Below, one piece after another: positions 1 through 11,653 of a stretch of DNA of 64,000 nucleotides; the stretch's first letter is position 1; every line of letters begins with the position of its first letter. Made by a program: the position numbers and the translations under genes. The notes beneath the pieces are model-generated. The model saw only the letters and a program-made list of their open reading frames with translations, had not been told where the DNA came from and ran no database searches. The stretch lies in assembly GCA_964468185.1 (NCBI GenBank), contig CAYXTR010000009.1:88301-152300 (forward strand). The letters are read 5' to 3'. This DNA is from JANQFV01 sp964468185 (GTDB lineage: Bacteria > Planctomycetota > Phycisphaerae > UBA1845 > Fen-1342).

Positions 1-3000
1 TGGCAATGTGGTCACGAACGATGATCGGACCATCACGCTGTCGCTGCAGACCGACCCGGTCGGCACGACGCTTAACGGGGACGTGGACATCAACACCGTC
101 AGCGGCGTCGCCACCTGGGCCGGTGGTCACAACCTGAACATCACGGAGGTCGGCACCGGCTTTCAGTTGCGTGCTACCGGTAGTGGCGTTTTTGCAGGCT
201 CGGACGTCGTCGATAGCGCACTGTTCAATATCACGCCGAATGTCCCGCACGAACTGGTCTTCACCACTGAGCCCACCACGAGCACCGCTGGTGTCGCCCT
301 GACGCCCGAGATCACGATCCTCGATGTTCACGGCAATGTCGTTACGGACGATGACCGTACCATCACGCTGAGTTTCGCCGCCAACCCTGGTGGGGGCGCC
401 CTCCTGGGCGATGTCGATATCAACACGGTCAGCGGCGTGGCGACCTGGGGTGGACCCGAGAACCTGCGAATCGAGGTGGCCGCGGCAGGCTATCGGCTGC
501 GCGCCACTGGCAGTGGTGGTTTCACAGGCTCAACGACTGAGGATAGCGCTCTGTTCGACATCGATCCGGAAGCGACCTACGACCACCTGGCCTTCACTGC
601 GCAGCCGATGACGACGACTGCCGGCGTCGCTCTCGTGCCGCAGCTTACGATTCAGGATCAGTTCGACAATACGATTACCAGTGCGGCGGTTGAAACGGTG
701 ACGCTGACGCTGCTCAATGGCGGTGGAGCAACGTTGCTGGGCGATCTGGATTTGACGACCACGAACGGTGTGGCGACGTGGGTCGGCGGCGATAATCTGC
801 GCATCGAAGAGACTGGCGTCGGCTATCAACTGCGAGCTTCGTGCACGGGCGTGTTCACGGATTCCGGGACGGTAGACTCCAACGCCTTCAACATCGTTTC
901 CGCGGCGCCCGACACCATCGAGTTCTCGGTCCAGCCGGCGACCAGCACCGCCGGCGTGGTTCTCACGCCGGAAGTCACGATCCGCGACGAGTTCAACAAT
1001 GTTGTCACCAATGATGACCGGACGATCACGCTTGCGCTGCTGAACGGCGGCGGGGCGACGCTGCTGGGTGACATCGACCTGGTCACGTCGAGCGGCGTCG
1101 CGACGTGGGCCGGCGGCCAGAACCTGCGCGTCGAGCAGAGTGGCAGCGGATACCAGTTACGCGCCACCGGTAGCGGTGCGTATGGCACGTCCGGCCAGGT
1201 CGATTCGGCAGCGTTCGACATCGATCACGATGTTGCCGACCACCTGGTTTTCAGTACGGATCCGGTGAACACGACGGCGGGCGTGGCGCTGGTGCCGGAA
1301 GTGACGATCCAGGACCAGTTCAACAACACGGTTGAGGATGATGACCGTACGATCACGCTGACGTTGCTGAACGGCGGCGGGGCGACGCTGTTGGGGGATG
1401 TGGATATTGCGACGGTCAACGGTGTGGCGACGTGGACGGGTGGGGAGGCGATGAATATTGAGGAGGCCGGCACGGGGTATCAACTGCGTGCCAGTCATGA
1501 CGGGGCCGGCTTCACGGGTAGTGACACGGTCGATAGTGCTGCGTTCGATATCACGCATGACGTGGCGGACATGGTCGAGTTCACCGCGCAGCCGGTCACC
1601 ACGGGAGCCGGCCTCGATTTGCTACCCGCGGTGCGCATGCTCGACCAGTTCGGCAATACTGTCAGCACCGGCGGCGCCCGCACCGTCACACTCACGATTG
1701 AGAACAACCCCGGCGGTGCGACGTTGAACGGGGATGTTGACGTCGACACGGTCAACGGCGTTGCCACCTGGCTCGACGGCCACAATCTCAATATCACCAC
1801 GATGTCCGTCGGGTACACACTGCGGGCGACGTGCAGCGGTGCCTTCACCACGTCTGATACCATTGTCAGCGCTGGGTTCGATATTACGGTCGGCCAGGCG
1901 CATCATCTGGAGTTCAGCACTCAGCCGGTGAATACTGTGGCGGGCGTGGCGCTGGTGCCGGCCGTCAGCATCAAGGACGAGTACGGCAATACGGTGACGA
2001 CGGATGACCGCACGATCACGCTGACGTTGTTGAACGGCGGCGGGGCGACGCTGTTGGGGGATGTGGATATTGCGACGGTCAACGGTGTGGCGACGTGGAC
2101 GGGTGGGGAGGCGATGAATATTGAGGAGGCCGGCACGGGGTATCAACTGCGTGCCAGTCATGACGGGGCCGGCTTCACGGGCAGTGACACGGTCGATAGT
2201 GNNNNNNNNNNNNNNNNNNNNNNNNNNNNNNNNNNNNNNNNNNNNNNNNNNNNNNNNNNNNNNNNNNNNNNNNNNNNNNNNNNNNNNNNNNNNNNNNNNN
2301 NCTGCGTGCCAGTCATGACGGGGCCGGCTTCACGGGCAGTGACACGGTCGATAGTGCTGCGTTCGATATCACGCATGACGTGGCGGACCACCTGGTTTTC
2401 AGTACGGATCCGGTGAACACGACGGCGGGCGTGGCGCTGGTGCCGGAAGTGACGATCCAGGACCAGTTCAACAACACGGTTGAGGATGATGACCGTACGA
2501 TCACGCTGACGTTGCTGAACGGCGGCGGGGCGACGCTGTTGGGGGATGTGGATATTGCGACGGTCAACGGTGTGGCGACGTGGACGGGTGGGGAGGCGAT
2601 GAATATTGAGGAGGCCGGCACGGGGTATCAACTGCGTGCCAGTCATGACGGGGCCGGCTTCACGGGCAGTGACACGGTCGATAGTGTTGCGTTCGATATC
2701 ACTGCCGAAACGACTGCCGATCACCTTGACTTCACGGTCGAGCCCGTGGATACCGCCGCCGGTGCCGATCTGCTGGTCGAGGTGAGTGTCAAGGATCAGT
2801 TCGACAATATCGTTACCGCCGGTGCACCGCGGAACATCACTCTCAGTCTGGTCGTGAACCCGAGCGGCGCCACTTTGAACGGTGACAACGAAATTGCCAC
2901 GGTCAATGGCGTGGCGACGTGGACCGTCGTCGAAGCCCTGAACATAACGGTCACCGACATCGGCTATCAGTTGCGGGCCAATGGCAGCGGCGGCTACACG

Positions 3001-6000
3001 ACCTCCGGGCAGGTGGACAGCGCGCTATTCGACATCACGCCGGCGGCTGCGAATCACATGGTCTTCAGCACGCAGCCGTCATCCAGCGTCGCCGGTGCGG
3101 ATCTGTTGCCCGAAATCACGATTCGTGATGAATACGACAACGTGGTCACCGGCGACGACCGGACCATTACGCTGACGCTGCTGAATGCGGGTGGGGCTTC
3201 ACTTCTCGGCGATGTGGACATTGCGACGGTGAACGGCGTCGCAACGTGGCTTGGCGCACACGACCTGCGTATCGAGCAGGTTGGCATTGGTTACCAACTT
3301 CAGGCGGCCCATGATGGGGCCCCGTTCACCGGCGCAGGCGCCGCGGATACGGTTGACAGCGCCGCGTTCAACATCGGCACGAGCGTTCCGCATCATCTGG
3401 CTTTCACGGTGCAGCCGGCGACGTTGAATGCGGGTGTGCCGCTGGTTCCACAGGTAACCATACAGGATGAGTTCGATAACACGATTGCGAGTGATGACCG
3501 CACGATCACGTTGACGTTGCTCAACGCCGGCGGCGCGACGCTGTTGGGCGATATCGATATTCCCACCGTCAGCGGCGTGGCCACGTGGAACGCAGGGCAC
3601 GATCTGAATATTGAACTCGTAGGTAGCGGCTACCAACTGCGCGCGACGCATGATGGCGGCGCCTTCGCCGGATCGGACACCGTCGACAGCGTGGCCTTCG
3701 ATGTCACGCCGAACGCCTTGGATCACTTTGATGCGACGCCGAGTGCCGCAACGGTGAACGTGAACACCGCCGTCCGGATTACGATCACCGCTCGCGACCA
3801 GCATGACAACGCCAAGCCGGGCTTCGTGACGACGGACGACATTGTCATTTCGACTGATACCGGCGGTGACGCCACCACGATCGATTTCGATGATGGCGGC
3901 CTGATCGCTGGCTTCGTCGACGGCGGATTGACCGCGACGATTCCGGCAGGCACGGCGTTCGATGGCAGCGGGGAACTGTGGGTCGACGTCACCAATCGCC
4001 GGGCCGAAGCGATTACGATTACCGTGTCGGATGGCGTTGTTACGGATGGTACGGCGAATGTCACGTGGAATGCCGAGGCGACGCTCGACAATTTCCTGCT
4101 CGAGGCCGCCCCCGGCGCCTGTATCGCCAACACCGCGTCCACGCTGACGATTACCGCGCGCGACCAGTTCGACAACCCGATCCCGGGCTACACGACGGTT
4201 GACGCAATCACGGTTTCCACCGACACGGCTGGCGACGGGACGAACCTGGATTACGACGATGCGGGTGCGATCGCCGGCTTCGCGGACCTCGGGGCAACCG
4301 CGACGATTCCGATTGGCACGGCGTGTGACGGTGCCGGGCAGCTTTCCGTTGACATCATCAATCGCCTGGCCGAGACCATAACCATCACGGTATCGGACGG
4401 CACGGCGACCGATGGCACGACGAATGTAACGTGGGATCCTGCGGTGCCGCTATTGTTGCATATCGATGCCGTAGGCTCGCCTGTGGCAGGTGCGCCTTTC
4501 AATGTGACTGTCAACGTGACGGACCAATATGACAACCCGTCGGAAGTTACGCAGGATACGGGCGTCACGCTGTCGGTGCATACCGGATCCGATGTGCTGG
4601 GTGGCACCACGACCGGCACGATCGGCGTGGGCACGAGTAGCGCAATCATTGGGCCGATGACCTACAACACCGCCGAGCCCGGCGTCGTGCTGCTGGTCGA
4701 GCGCACCAGCGGTGACTTCCTGGTATCCGGCACTTCGGCTGCGTTTACGGTGACCGGCGGCGCGCCGGATCGGCTCGTGTTCGACCCGCCGTCGTTTGGT
4801 AATCAGGTGGCGGGCACGCCGTTTGACGTCACAGTGATTCCGGTCGACGTTAACGGGAATCCGACGACGATCGCCGGCGGTGCGGATGTGGAGTTGAGCA
4901 TTTTCGCCGGCACGCCGGGCTCATTGGCCGGCACCACGACCGGCACGATCGCACCGGGCGGCGGTTCGGTCACGATTGTGGGGGTCGAGTATACGACGGC
5001 GGAGAGCGGCGTGAAACTGCGCGTGGACGCGACCAGTGGACCAGCCCTGACGCACGACGTGTCGGATGCGTTCACGGTTAACCCCGGCGTCGCCACGCAG
5101 CTGCAGATCGAGAATATCAACACGCAGGTGGCCGACGCCGCGTTCAGTGTCGTGGTCAACGTACTCGACGCCCACGGTAACCTCGCGGGCGTAGAGGGAC
5201 CGGGCGATACCGACATCGAGCTGTCAAGGGTGGATGGCACCGGCACGCTTTCCGGGACCCTGGTAAAGACGTTGACGCCGGGGCAGAGCTCCGCGACGTT
5301 CTCCGTCAGTTATGACACCGCCGAGCCGGTCGTAAGCATTCGGGCGGACGTCACCGCCGGCCCGGCGCTGACTGCGGCCCTATCCAATCAGTTTGTTGTG
5401 AATTCGAGTCAGCCGGAACGACTCGACATCGACGTGATTGCCAGCCCGCAGATTGCGGGCGCCCCGTTCGACGTGCTCGTCAAGGCGGTGGACAGCGTCA
5501 ACAACGAAGCGAACGTCTCCGGCGACACGGACGTCGTGCTCAGCCTGAACACGGGCAGTGGCACGCTCGCCCGCGTCGGCGGTCTGCCGCTCACCGAGAC
5601 GATCCTCGACGGGACGAGCAGTGTGCTCATTACCGACGTCATCTATGACGTTGCGGAGACCGGTGTGGGTCTGACCGCGACGGCGACCAGTGGCGGTGAC
5701 GGTCTCAGTCCGGATGATTCGAATCTCTTCGAGGTAATGGCCGCCAACGGAGCGGCGCTGCGCTTCGTACAGCAACCGACCAACACGGATGTGACGACGC
5801 CGCTCGAGGTTTCGGTCGAGATCATTGACGCCTACGGCAATCGTGCGGCGGCTACCGATGTTGTTTCGCTCACGCTGGTGGATGGCGGCGGGTGTGGCGG
5901 AGCGCTCGTCGGCACGACCAGCCGGGCTGCCATCAACGGTCTGGCGCAGTTTGCGGCAGCCGAGGATGTGCGCGTGTCGCGGGTATGCAGTGGTTATCGC

Positions 6001-7383
6001 ATCAAGGCGTCGGCCGTCGGACTCGGCACCGTCACTTCGAACGCATTCAACGTGAGTGCAGGCACCGACCTTACTGGTGGCGTCACCAGCCTGTCGGTCG
6101 ACGACGGCACGGCTGTTCTGAGTGTTACCTACACGATCACCGGCTCACAAACCGTGCCGGCCTTCATGATCGGCTATGGGTTGGATCGGAATACGAGCGA
6201 TAGCGACCCGCTCGATACGCTACTAGACGTGGTCGACGTTACTTCCGCCACTCTCCGCAGCCCCGGCACGCACACCATCACGTTGGGCGACATTCGGTCT
6301 GATCTGGATGAGGTAGCCGTCGAGCACGGCATGCGCGCAGCCACGTGGCTGGACTACGACAGCGAGATCACCGAGACCAATGAAGACGACAACGTGGCGA
6401 CCGCATCGCTCGGCGTGGACCTCGCGATTCAGTCCGTCAGTGCGGATCTCCGTGACAATGGCTCTTCGGCCCGGGTCGTCTACGCCGTGAATAGCCCCGC
6501 CAATGTTCCCGCGTTCACCGTCATCATCGGCTGTGACCGGTCCGGCGACGACGTTATGGATGAGGTGGTTGCAGAGGTGACCATGGAGGCCGGCGATCTC
6601 ACGCCCGGTCCGCATGTGCTGACCGTCCCGCTTGATGAGGCGGTATTGCTGGCCAATGTCGTTAATCAGCAGGAGGTGGTGCTGGTTGCGATCCTGGATG
6701 CCAATGACACCGTGGCCGAGTCGAACGAGACGACCAACAACACCGGGTCCACGACTGAAGCCGGTTATGCGGACGTCGAGGTCACGCTGGTGGACGAGCC
6801 TGACTACTACGAGATTGGTCAGGAGCTATCGACGGTGTGGCGGGTGACGAACGTGGGCATCGCCGAGGCCCGTGAACTAACGCTGACGGTGCCGGTACCA
6901 CAGAACGCCGAGTTCGTTCGGGCGGAGTACGTGGGCGGGCGTGAAGCGGGCTACGAGCTGCCCAACGCGCGCGTGCTGCTGAACGCGGTCGTCGAGGTGG
7001 ACGTTGTTCGCATCGACGTTGGCACGCTCACCGCGGCAGAAGCTGCGGACGTGTCGGTTGTATTCCGGCCTCTGCAGGGAGGTCCGATCAGTCTTTCGGT
7101 GGTGGCCGAGAGCCTCAGCGCGGACGCGACGTCCTGGGTCACGCTGGGACGCAGCACGGCGACTCAAATCGAGTCGTTCGACGATTTGGTCGAGGAATTG
7201 CCGGATCACCAGTCCTATTCGGACGAAGAAATCTACGAGGAAGTTACGACGACGGTGCGCTACACCGGTTTCTGTGGCGGTGCGGGCCTGGTGTCGCTGG
7301 GAGCGACGCTGCTGGGCCTGTTGGGGCTGCGCGTACGCTGCGGCCAGCTTGGGCACCGACGCGACGCACCACGCCGTCGTTGA
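1..7383 (+). CDS. Giant secreted/surface protein of tandem Ig-like repeats (5' partial, contains assembly gap)
   Basis: The reading frame is open from base 2, so the start lies outside the window. The protein is a chain of roughly 100-110-residue Ig-like units with the pattern 'h-F-x-x-Q/D-P ... T-I-x-D-x-F/Y-x-N ... DDRTITL ... GVATW ... GYQLRA ... F-x-I', resembling bacterial invasin-type Ig domains. About eleven such units are followed by two variant units, four more with a 'T-A-E-x-G-V' motif, one more Q-P unit, two CARDB-like domains (about 6070-6750) and a DUF11-like domain (about 6770-7110). The end carries a Cys-Gly-Gly motif, a hydrophobic segment and an Arg-rich tail, like a C-terminal sorting signal. 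Role is inferred: a long cell-surface stalk or adhesin. The frame differs on the two sides of the N run, but the flanks rejoin in frame (see findings). Confidence 0.85.
1238..1554 (+). repeat. Near-identical Ig-unit DNA repeat, copy A
   Basis: This 317-base stretch matches 2386-2702 with only about two differences, and its second half matches 2012-2201 almost perfectly. Other Ig units of the same gene are similar only at protein level. The near identity points to recent duplication or gene conversion inside the gene. Confidence 0.9.
2202..2301. other. Assembly gap of 100 Ns
   Basis: Exactly 100 Ns, the usual placeholder for a gap of unknown size. The 55 bases before it (2147-2201) are identical to the 55 bases after it (2302-2356), and both flanks lie at the same point of a repeat unit. 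The gap is therefore an assembly artefact in a tandem repeat, not biology. Confidence 0.98.
2386..2702 (+). repeat. Near-identical Ig-unit DNA repeat, copy B
   Basis: Second full copy of the 317-base unit at 1238-1554. A third, truncated copy lies at 2012-2201 before the gap and a fragment at 2302-2388 after it. Confidence 0.9.
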
Positions 7384-7446
7384 CAGCACGGTGCTCTGTG
7401 CGGGGCACGCGCATGGGCCCCGCGAAGCTCGAAGGTAGGATGCGAC

Positions 7447-7653
7447 ATGTGTCGCGGACGATGCAGGACGATCGGACTTGGTCTGCTGTTGGCAGCCATA
7501 CTATCGGTCTGCGCCGGCTGCGATCCGGTTTCGTTCTGGACGGGTTTTGGGGCGGGCTATATCACCGGCCAAGCACTTCCCGGACCCGTTGAAGTGACCA
7601 CGGTGGAGCGGATGTGCTACCACGCCGGCGAGCGCGTGCCCTGCCCCGATTGA
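7447..7653 (+). CDS. Small predicted lipoprotein, 68 residues
   Basis: Starts with a short basic N-terminus (MCRGRCR), a hydrophobic stretch and a lipobox-like end (SVCAGC), so Cys25 would be the lipidated residue after signal peptidase II cleavage. The mature part is only about 44 residues, begins with DPVSFWTGFGAGY and ends with two further cysteines. An AGGA stands just upstream of the ATG at 7447. It follows the giant Ig-repeat gene by 63 bases on the same strand and may share its transcript. No family recognised. The lipoprotein call is good; the function is unknown. Confidence 0.65.
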   Translation: MCRGRCRTIGLGLLLAAILSVCAGCDPVSFWTGFGAGYITGQALPGPVEVTTVERMCYHAGERVPCPD

Positions 7654-7845
7654 CCTTTCTGCATTCGCCGGGACGGACCGTTGACTTTAGTCGACTCTTG
7701 TCGTTCGACTAACACAGCGTCAACAAACGCCCTATAACATCCCGTCGCAACGACAATCTGGTGCTTGTGATCGGCTCCCTGGCACCAATTGCGTTGCATA
7801 GTCCCCTATTCCTCTTGCTGCGGTCGCGTTTGGCGCTGTTTCTCA

Positions 7846-7872
7846 GGCTGCGTCAACGCGGCCGGTTTTTTT
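7846..7872 (+). terminator. Intrinsic terminator
   Basis: Stem GGCTGCG/CGCGGCC (one T-G wobble) with loop TCAA, followed by GG and seven Ts. It closes the transcript of the small lipoprotein and/or giant gene, or an unannotated RNA in 7654-7845. I see nothing else convincing between 7654 and 8058. Confidence 0.7.
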
Positions 7873-8058
7873 ATGCGCGCCACCATCCGGGAAGCAGACA
7901 AATCCGCTTGCCGCCCCTCGACACATATTTGGATACTCCCATGGGGAAATGGAAGCGTTGACGGGACTCGTGCGCGACGTTGTGAGCAGCACGTACCGGC
8001 GACGTGTTTCCGCACCGGCCCCGGACGGACGCCGGGCGGAGGATGCGAGGTAGTCGGC

Positions 8059-11000
8059 ATGGCGAATCTACGCGAGAACGGCACGGGCTTGTTGCAGAAC
8101 TGTAACAGTCGGCGCGGCTGCCGATATGGGCTTGGTCTGGTCAGCCTGCTGCTGCTCAGCGTTGTTCCCAGCGGCTGGGCGGAGACGACGACCGCACAAC
8201 AGGCGGAAATCATCGTGCGCGGCTGGCTGCGCAGCGACGCCACGCCACTCGATGCCGAGATGAGCAACGCCATTGCCGCCGTCGACACCTATGTGGACGA
8301 GTACGGCGATCCCATTTACTACGTCGTGAATCTCGATCCGGAGGGGTTCGTGATTGTACCGGCGGAGGACCGCGTTGAGCCGATCGTCGCGTTTTCGGAC
8401 AAGGGTGTTTACGACGCCTCGCCCGAACATCCGCTGGGTGCACTCGTCGGAGCCGACCTGCTGGATCGTGTTTCCCAAGTGCGGGAATTGCCGCCGCTGC
8501 TCATGGCCAACGGCGACGACGAAGTGACGCCCGAGTCGAAGTGGGAGCTGTTCGGCTTCCTGGGCGAGTCCGAAGAGCCGCTGTTGATGGGTACGTCCAG
8601 CATCTCCGACGTGTGGGTTGATAAGCTGATTCAGAGCCAGTGGAGTCAGAGCACGGTTGGCGGCCAGTACTGCTACAACTACTACACGCCGAATCATTAC
8701 GTGTGCGGATGCGTGGCGACGGCGTTCGCGCAGGTCATCCGCTACCATCAGCATCCGACGACCGGCATTGGCGTTCACTCCTTCAGCGTCACCGTGGACG
8801 GTGGGACGCAGACCCTCAGCACGCGCGGTGGTAATGGGAGTGGCGGAGCTTATAACTATGCCAATATGCCGTTGATCCCGGCGGACGGTTGCACGGCGGC
8901 GCAGCGGGAAGCGATCGGAGCGCTGTGCTACGACTGCGGTGTAACGGTACATATGAACTATGGGGCCAGCGGATCCGGCGCCCAGATCTACTACGTGAAG
9001 GTCGCGATGACCGATACGTTCGGCTACGCGAATGCGGTCTATGCATCGTCCTATCCGAACAACTTTGCCGAGCAGGACCTGAACAACATGGTGAATACCA
9101 ATCTGGATGCGGGCTATCCCGTCCAGCTTGGTATTTACGGCGATGGTGGCCACGCGGTTATCGCTGACGGGTACGGCTACAACAGCGGGACGCTGTATCA
9201 CCACATCAACATGGGCTGGGCCGGTTCTGCCGACGCATGGTACGACTTGCCGAACATCGGCACGGGCTACAACTTCGATACGGTCGCCGTCTGCGTCTAC
9301 AACACGTTCATCACGGGTAGCGGGGAGATCATCAGCGGGCGGGTAACGGATGAGAATGGCAACCCGCTCGCGGGCATCACGGTCACCGCGACGCGGAGTG
9401 GCGGCGGGTCATACCAGGACACCACCGACGCGAACGGCATCTATGCCCTCGCAAAGGTCCCGTCGGGGTCGGACTATACCGTGACCGCATCGCATACCAA
9501 CTTCACCTTCAATACCGTGAACGTGACGACCGGCACCTCAGCCGACTACGATTCGTCGTCTGGCAATCGCTGGGGCATCAACTTGACGGCGACCACTGCG
9601 TATGATGCGGCCGAGATGATCTCGCCGACGCCGGATAGTGAATTGACCTCGGCCAGTCCCACCTTCACCTGGACGGCCGGCAGCGATGTAACGCTTTACG
9701 AGCTCTATATCGGCTCGAACGCGGGTGGCTCCCAGTACTTCCACATCGGCGGTGGCACGACGGAGCTTTCCGCGGTGGCCCAGGGCTTGCCTACCGACGG
9801 TAGCACGGTCCACGTGCGCCTGTATTCGCAGATTGACGGCGAGTGGCGATACAACGATTACACGTACACGGCGTTCAACGCGACGAATGCCGAGGCGGCG
9901 CAAATCACGTCGCCCTCCACCAGTTCACCACTGCCCTCAACGTCTCCTACGTTTACCTGGGACAGCGGTTCCGGGGCCGATGAGTATCAGATTCTGATTG
10001 GCAGCAGTGCGGGTGCATCGGATTATTTCCTGAAAACGACGACCAGCACGTCCGTGCAGGCGACTGACCTGCCGAATGACGGCAGCACTCTGCATGTGCG
10101 CCTGCGAACGCGCTGTGGTGCGGATTGGCTGACGCCCGTAGATTACGTCTACACGGCGTATGCGCCGAGCGGTACGGCGGGTTCCATCGGCAACTACAGC
10201 GACGGCGACGCGCTGGCCTCGTCGGCACCGGTCTTCACGATTACCGGCGCGGTGAACGCGACGGAATACTACATCTACGCCGGCCCGTCGGTGGGCAGCG
10301 CTTCCTTCGACCACGGTGGCTCGACGGAGACCTCGATTCAGTTGCACGGCCTGCCCACGGACGGCCGTGATGTGTATGTGCGGCTATGGTCGCTCGTGTC
10401 CGGTGAATGGTTGTACCGCGATTACCAGTTCGTCGCGTTTGACATTTCAGCGGCCGTGGCTGCGGAGATTCAGTCGCCGGCCACCGGATCACCGCTGCCG
10501 TCCGCATCGCCAACGTTCACGTGGGACGCAGGCACCGGCGTGCACCGTTACGAGCTCAGGATCGGCAGTTCGGCCGGCGGGACGGACTACTACCAGATCA
10601 CGACCACCGCGACGTCGATCGCGACGCAGGGTTTGCCGCATGATGGCAGTACGGTACACGTCCGGCTGACGTCCTGGGTCGGCACCACGCCTCTGGCACC
10701 AGTTGACTACGTGTATACGGCGTACGCACCGGTGGGCACGCGCGGTTCGATCGGCAACTACAACGACGGTGACACGCTCGGGTCGGCCAATCCGATGTTT
10801 ACGATCACGGGCGCCGTCAATGCGACGCAGTTCTACGTGTACGCGGGCCCGTCAGTGGGTAGTGCCGCATTCGACCACCGCGGCACGACGACGACGTCGA
10901 TTCAGATGCAGGGGCTGCCGTCCGATGGTCGTGACGTGTATGTGCGCCTCTGGTCACTGGTTAGCGGTGAATGGTTGTATAATGACTACCAGTTCACCGC

Positions 11001-11574
11001 GTTCGACGTGGCAGCGGCAGCAGCGGCGGAGATTCAGACGCCGGCGGTTGGCGCGCTACCTTCGACGTCGCCAACGTTCACCTGGGACGCTGGTACGGGT
11101 GTTGACAGTTACGAGTTGCTGGTAGGAAGTTCGGCCGGCGCGGCCGATTACTACTACACCGATACGACCGCGACGTCAGCTACCGCCATCGGGCTGCCCG
11201 ACGATGGCAGTGATGTCCATGTGCGGCTGATTTCCTGGGTTGGTGACACGGCGCTGCCGCCGGAGGACTACGTCTACACGTCATGGGAGCCGACGGGCGA
11301 ACGGGCGACGATGCAGTCGCCGGCGCCGGACGCGGTCCTCAGTGCCTCGGAGACGTTCCAGTGGACCGCGGGCACGAATGTGGACCTGTACATGCTGTAC
11401 ATCGGCTCCGGGCCGCGGAAGGCGAATATCTTCTTTACCCGCGGTGGCACGCTCGCGACGTCCGTAACAGTCAACAACCTGCCCCAACATGGCGGGACGC
11501 TCTACGTGACGCTGTACTCGAATATCGGTGGCGTGTGGTTCTACGAGGAATACACGTACACTGCGGGTCCGTAG
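8059..11574 (+). CDS. Secreted C10-family (streptopain-like) cysteine protease with repeat tail
   Basis: The ATG at 8059 is chosen because it gives a proper signal peptide (basic start, then LGLVSLLLLSVVPSGWA). An upstream in-frame extension to 7789 would hide it and overlap the terminator at 7846-7872. A SpeB-like propeptide follows (about residues 40-150). The catalytic domain has the nucleophile in GCVATAFAQVIRYH (Cys218) and the base in GDGGHAVIADGYG (His365), then the family signature HINMGWAGSADAWYDLPN. Next come a carboxypeptidase-regulatory-like Ig domain (about residues 430-500) and six or seven Fn3/Ig-like repeats with a 'S-P-T-F-T-W ... Y-E-L-x-I-G-S' pattern. It would be a secreted zymogen whose tail binds substrate or surface. 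It is much longer than classical C10 enzymes (about 400 residues). Confidence 0.9.
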   Translation: MANLRENGTGLLQNCNSRRGCRYGLGLVSLLLLSVVPSGWAETTTAQQAEIIVRGWLRSDATPLDAEMSNAIAAVDTYVDEYGDPIYYVVNLDPEGFVIVPAEDRVEPIVAFSDKGVYDASPEHPLGALVGADLLDRVSQVRELPPLLMANGDDEVTPESKWELFGFLGESEEPLLMGTSSISDVWVDKLIQSQWSQSTVGGQYCYNYYTPNHYVCGCVATAFAQVIRYHQHPTTGIGVHSFSVTVDGGTQTLSTRGGNGSGGAYNYANMPLIPADGCTAAQREAIGALCYDCGVTVHMNYGASGSGAQIYYVKVAMTDTFGYANAVYASSYPNNFAEQDLNNMVNTNLDAGYPVQLGIYGDGGHAVIADGYGYNSGTLYHHINMGWAGSADAWYDLPNIGTGYNFDTVAVCVYNTFITGSGEIISGRVTDENGNPLAGITVTATRSGGGSYQDTTDANGIYALAKVPSGSDYTVTASHTNFTFNTVNVTTGTSADYDSSSGNRWGINLTATTAYDAAEMISPTPDSELTSASPTFTWTAGSDVTLYELYIGSNAGGSQYFHIGGGTTELSAVAQGLPTDGSTVHVRLYSQIDGEWRYNDYTYTAFNATNAEAAQITSPSTSSPLPSTSPTFTWDSGSGADEYQILIGSSAGASDYFLKTTTSTSVQATDLPNDGSTLHVRLRTRCGADWLTPVDYVYTAYAPSGTAGSIGNYSDGDALASSAPVFTITGAVNATEYYIYAGPSVGSASFDHGGSTETSIQLHGLPTDGRDVYVRLWSLVSGEWLYRDYQFVAFDISAAVAAEIQSPATGSPLPSASPTFTWDAGTGVHRYELRIGSSAGGTDYYQITTTATSIATQGLPHDGSTVHVRLTSWVGTTPLAPVDYVYTAYAPVGTRGSIGNYNDGDTLGSANPMFTITGAVNATQFYVYAGPSVGSAAFDHRGTTTTSIQMQGLPSDGRDVYVRLWSLVSGEWLYNDYQFTAFDVAAAAAAEIQTPAVGALPSTSPTFTWDAGTGVDSYELLVGSSAGAADYYYTDTTATSATAIGLPDDGSDVHVRLISWVGDTALPPEDYVYTSWEPTGERATMQSPAPDAVLSASETFQWTAGTNVDLYMLYIGSGPRKANIFFTRGGTLATSVTVNNLPQHGGTLYVTLYSNIGGVWFYEEYTYTAGP

Positions 11575-11604
11575 TTGCGACTTCGAACGTACGATTGTTG
11601 CTCC

Positions 11605-11634
11605 GTGGCGCCAGGCGGCCGCGCCTGGCGCCAC
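11605..11634. terminator. Perfect hairpin between convergent genes
   Basis: A 13-base arm (GTGGCGCCAGGCG) pairs perfectly with 11622-11634 around the loop GCCG. It sits in the 79-base gap between the C10 protease and the convergent SGNH hydrolase gene. There is no clear T run on either side, so it is a likely but unproven bidirectional terminator. Confidence 0.5.
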
Positions 11635-11653
11635 CCATTGAATCTCCGCGGAA

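Noticed and set aside
1238..2702. Repeats as a CRISPR or mobile element
   Set aside because: Units are 317 bases, coding and in frame with Ig motifs; no short repeat-spacer pattern, no transposase or terminal inverted repeats.
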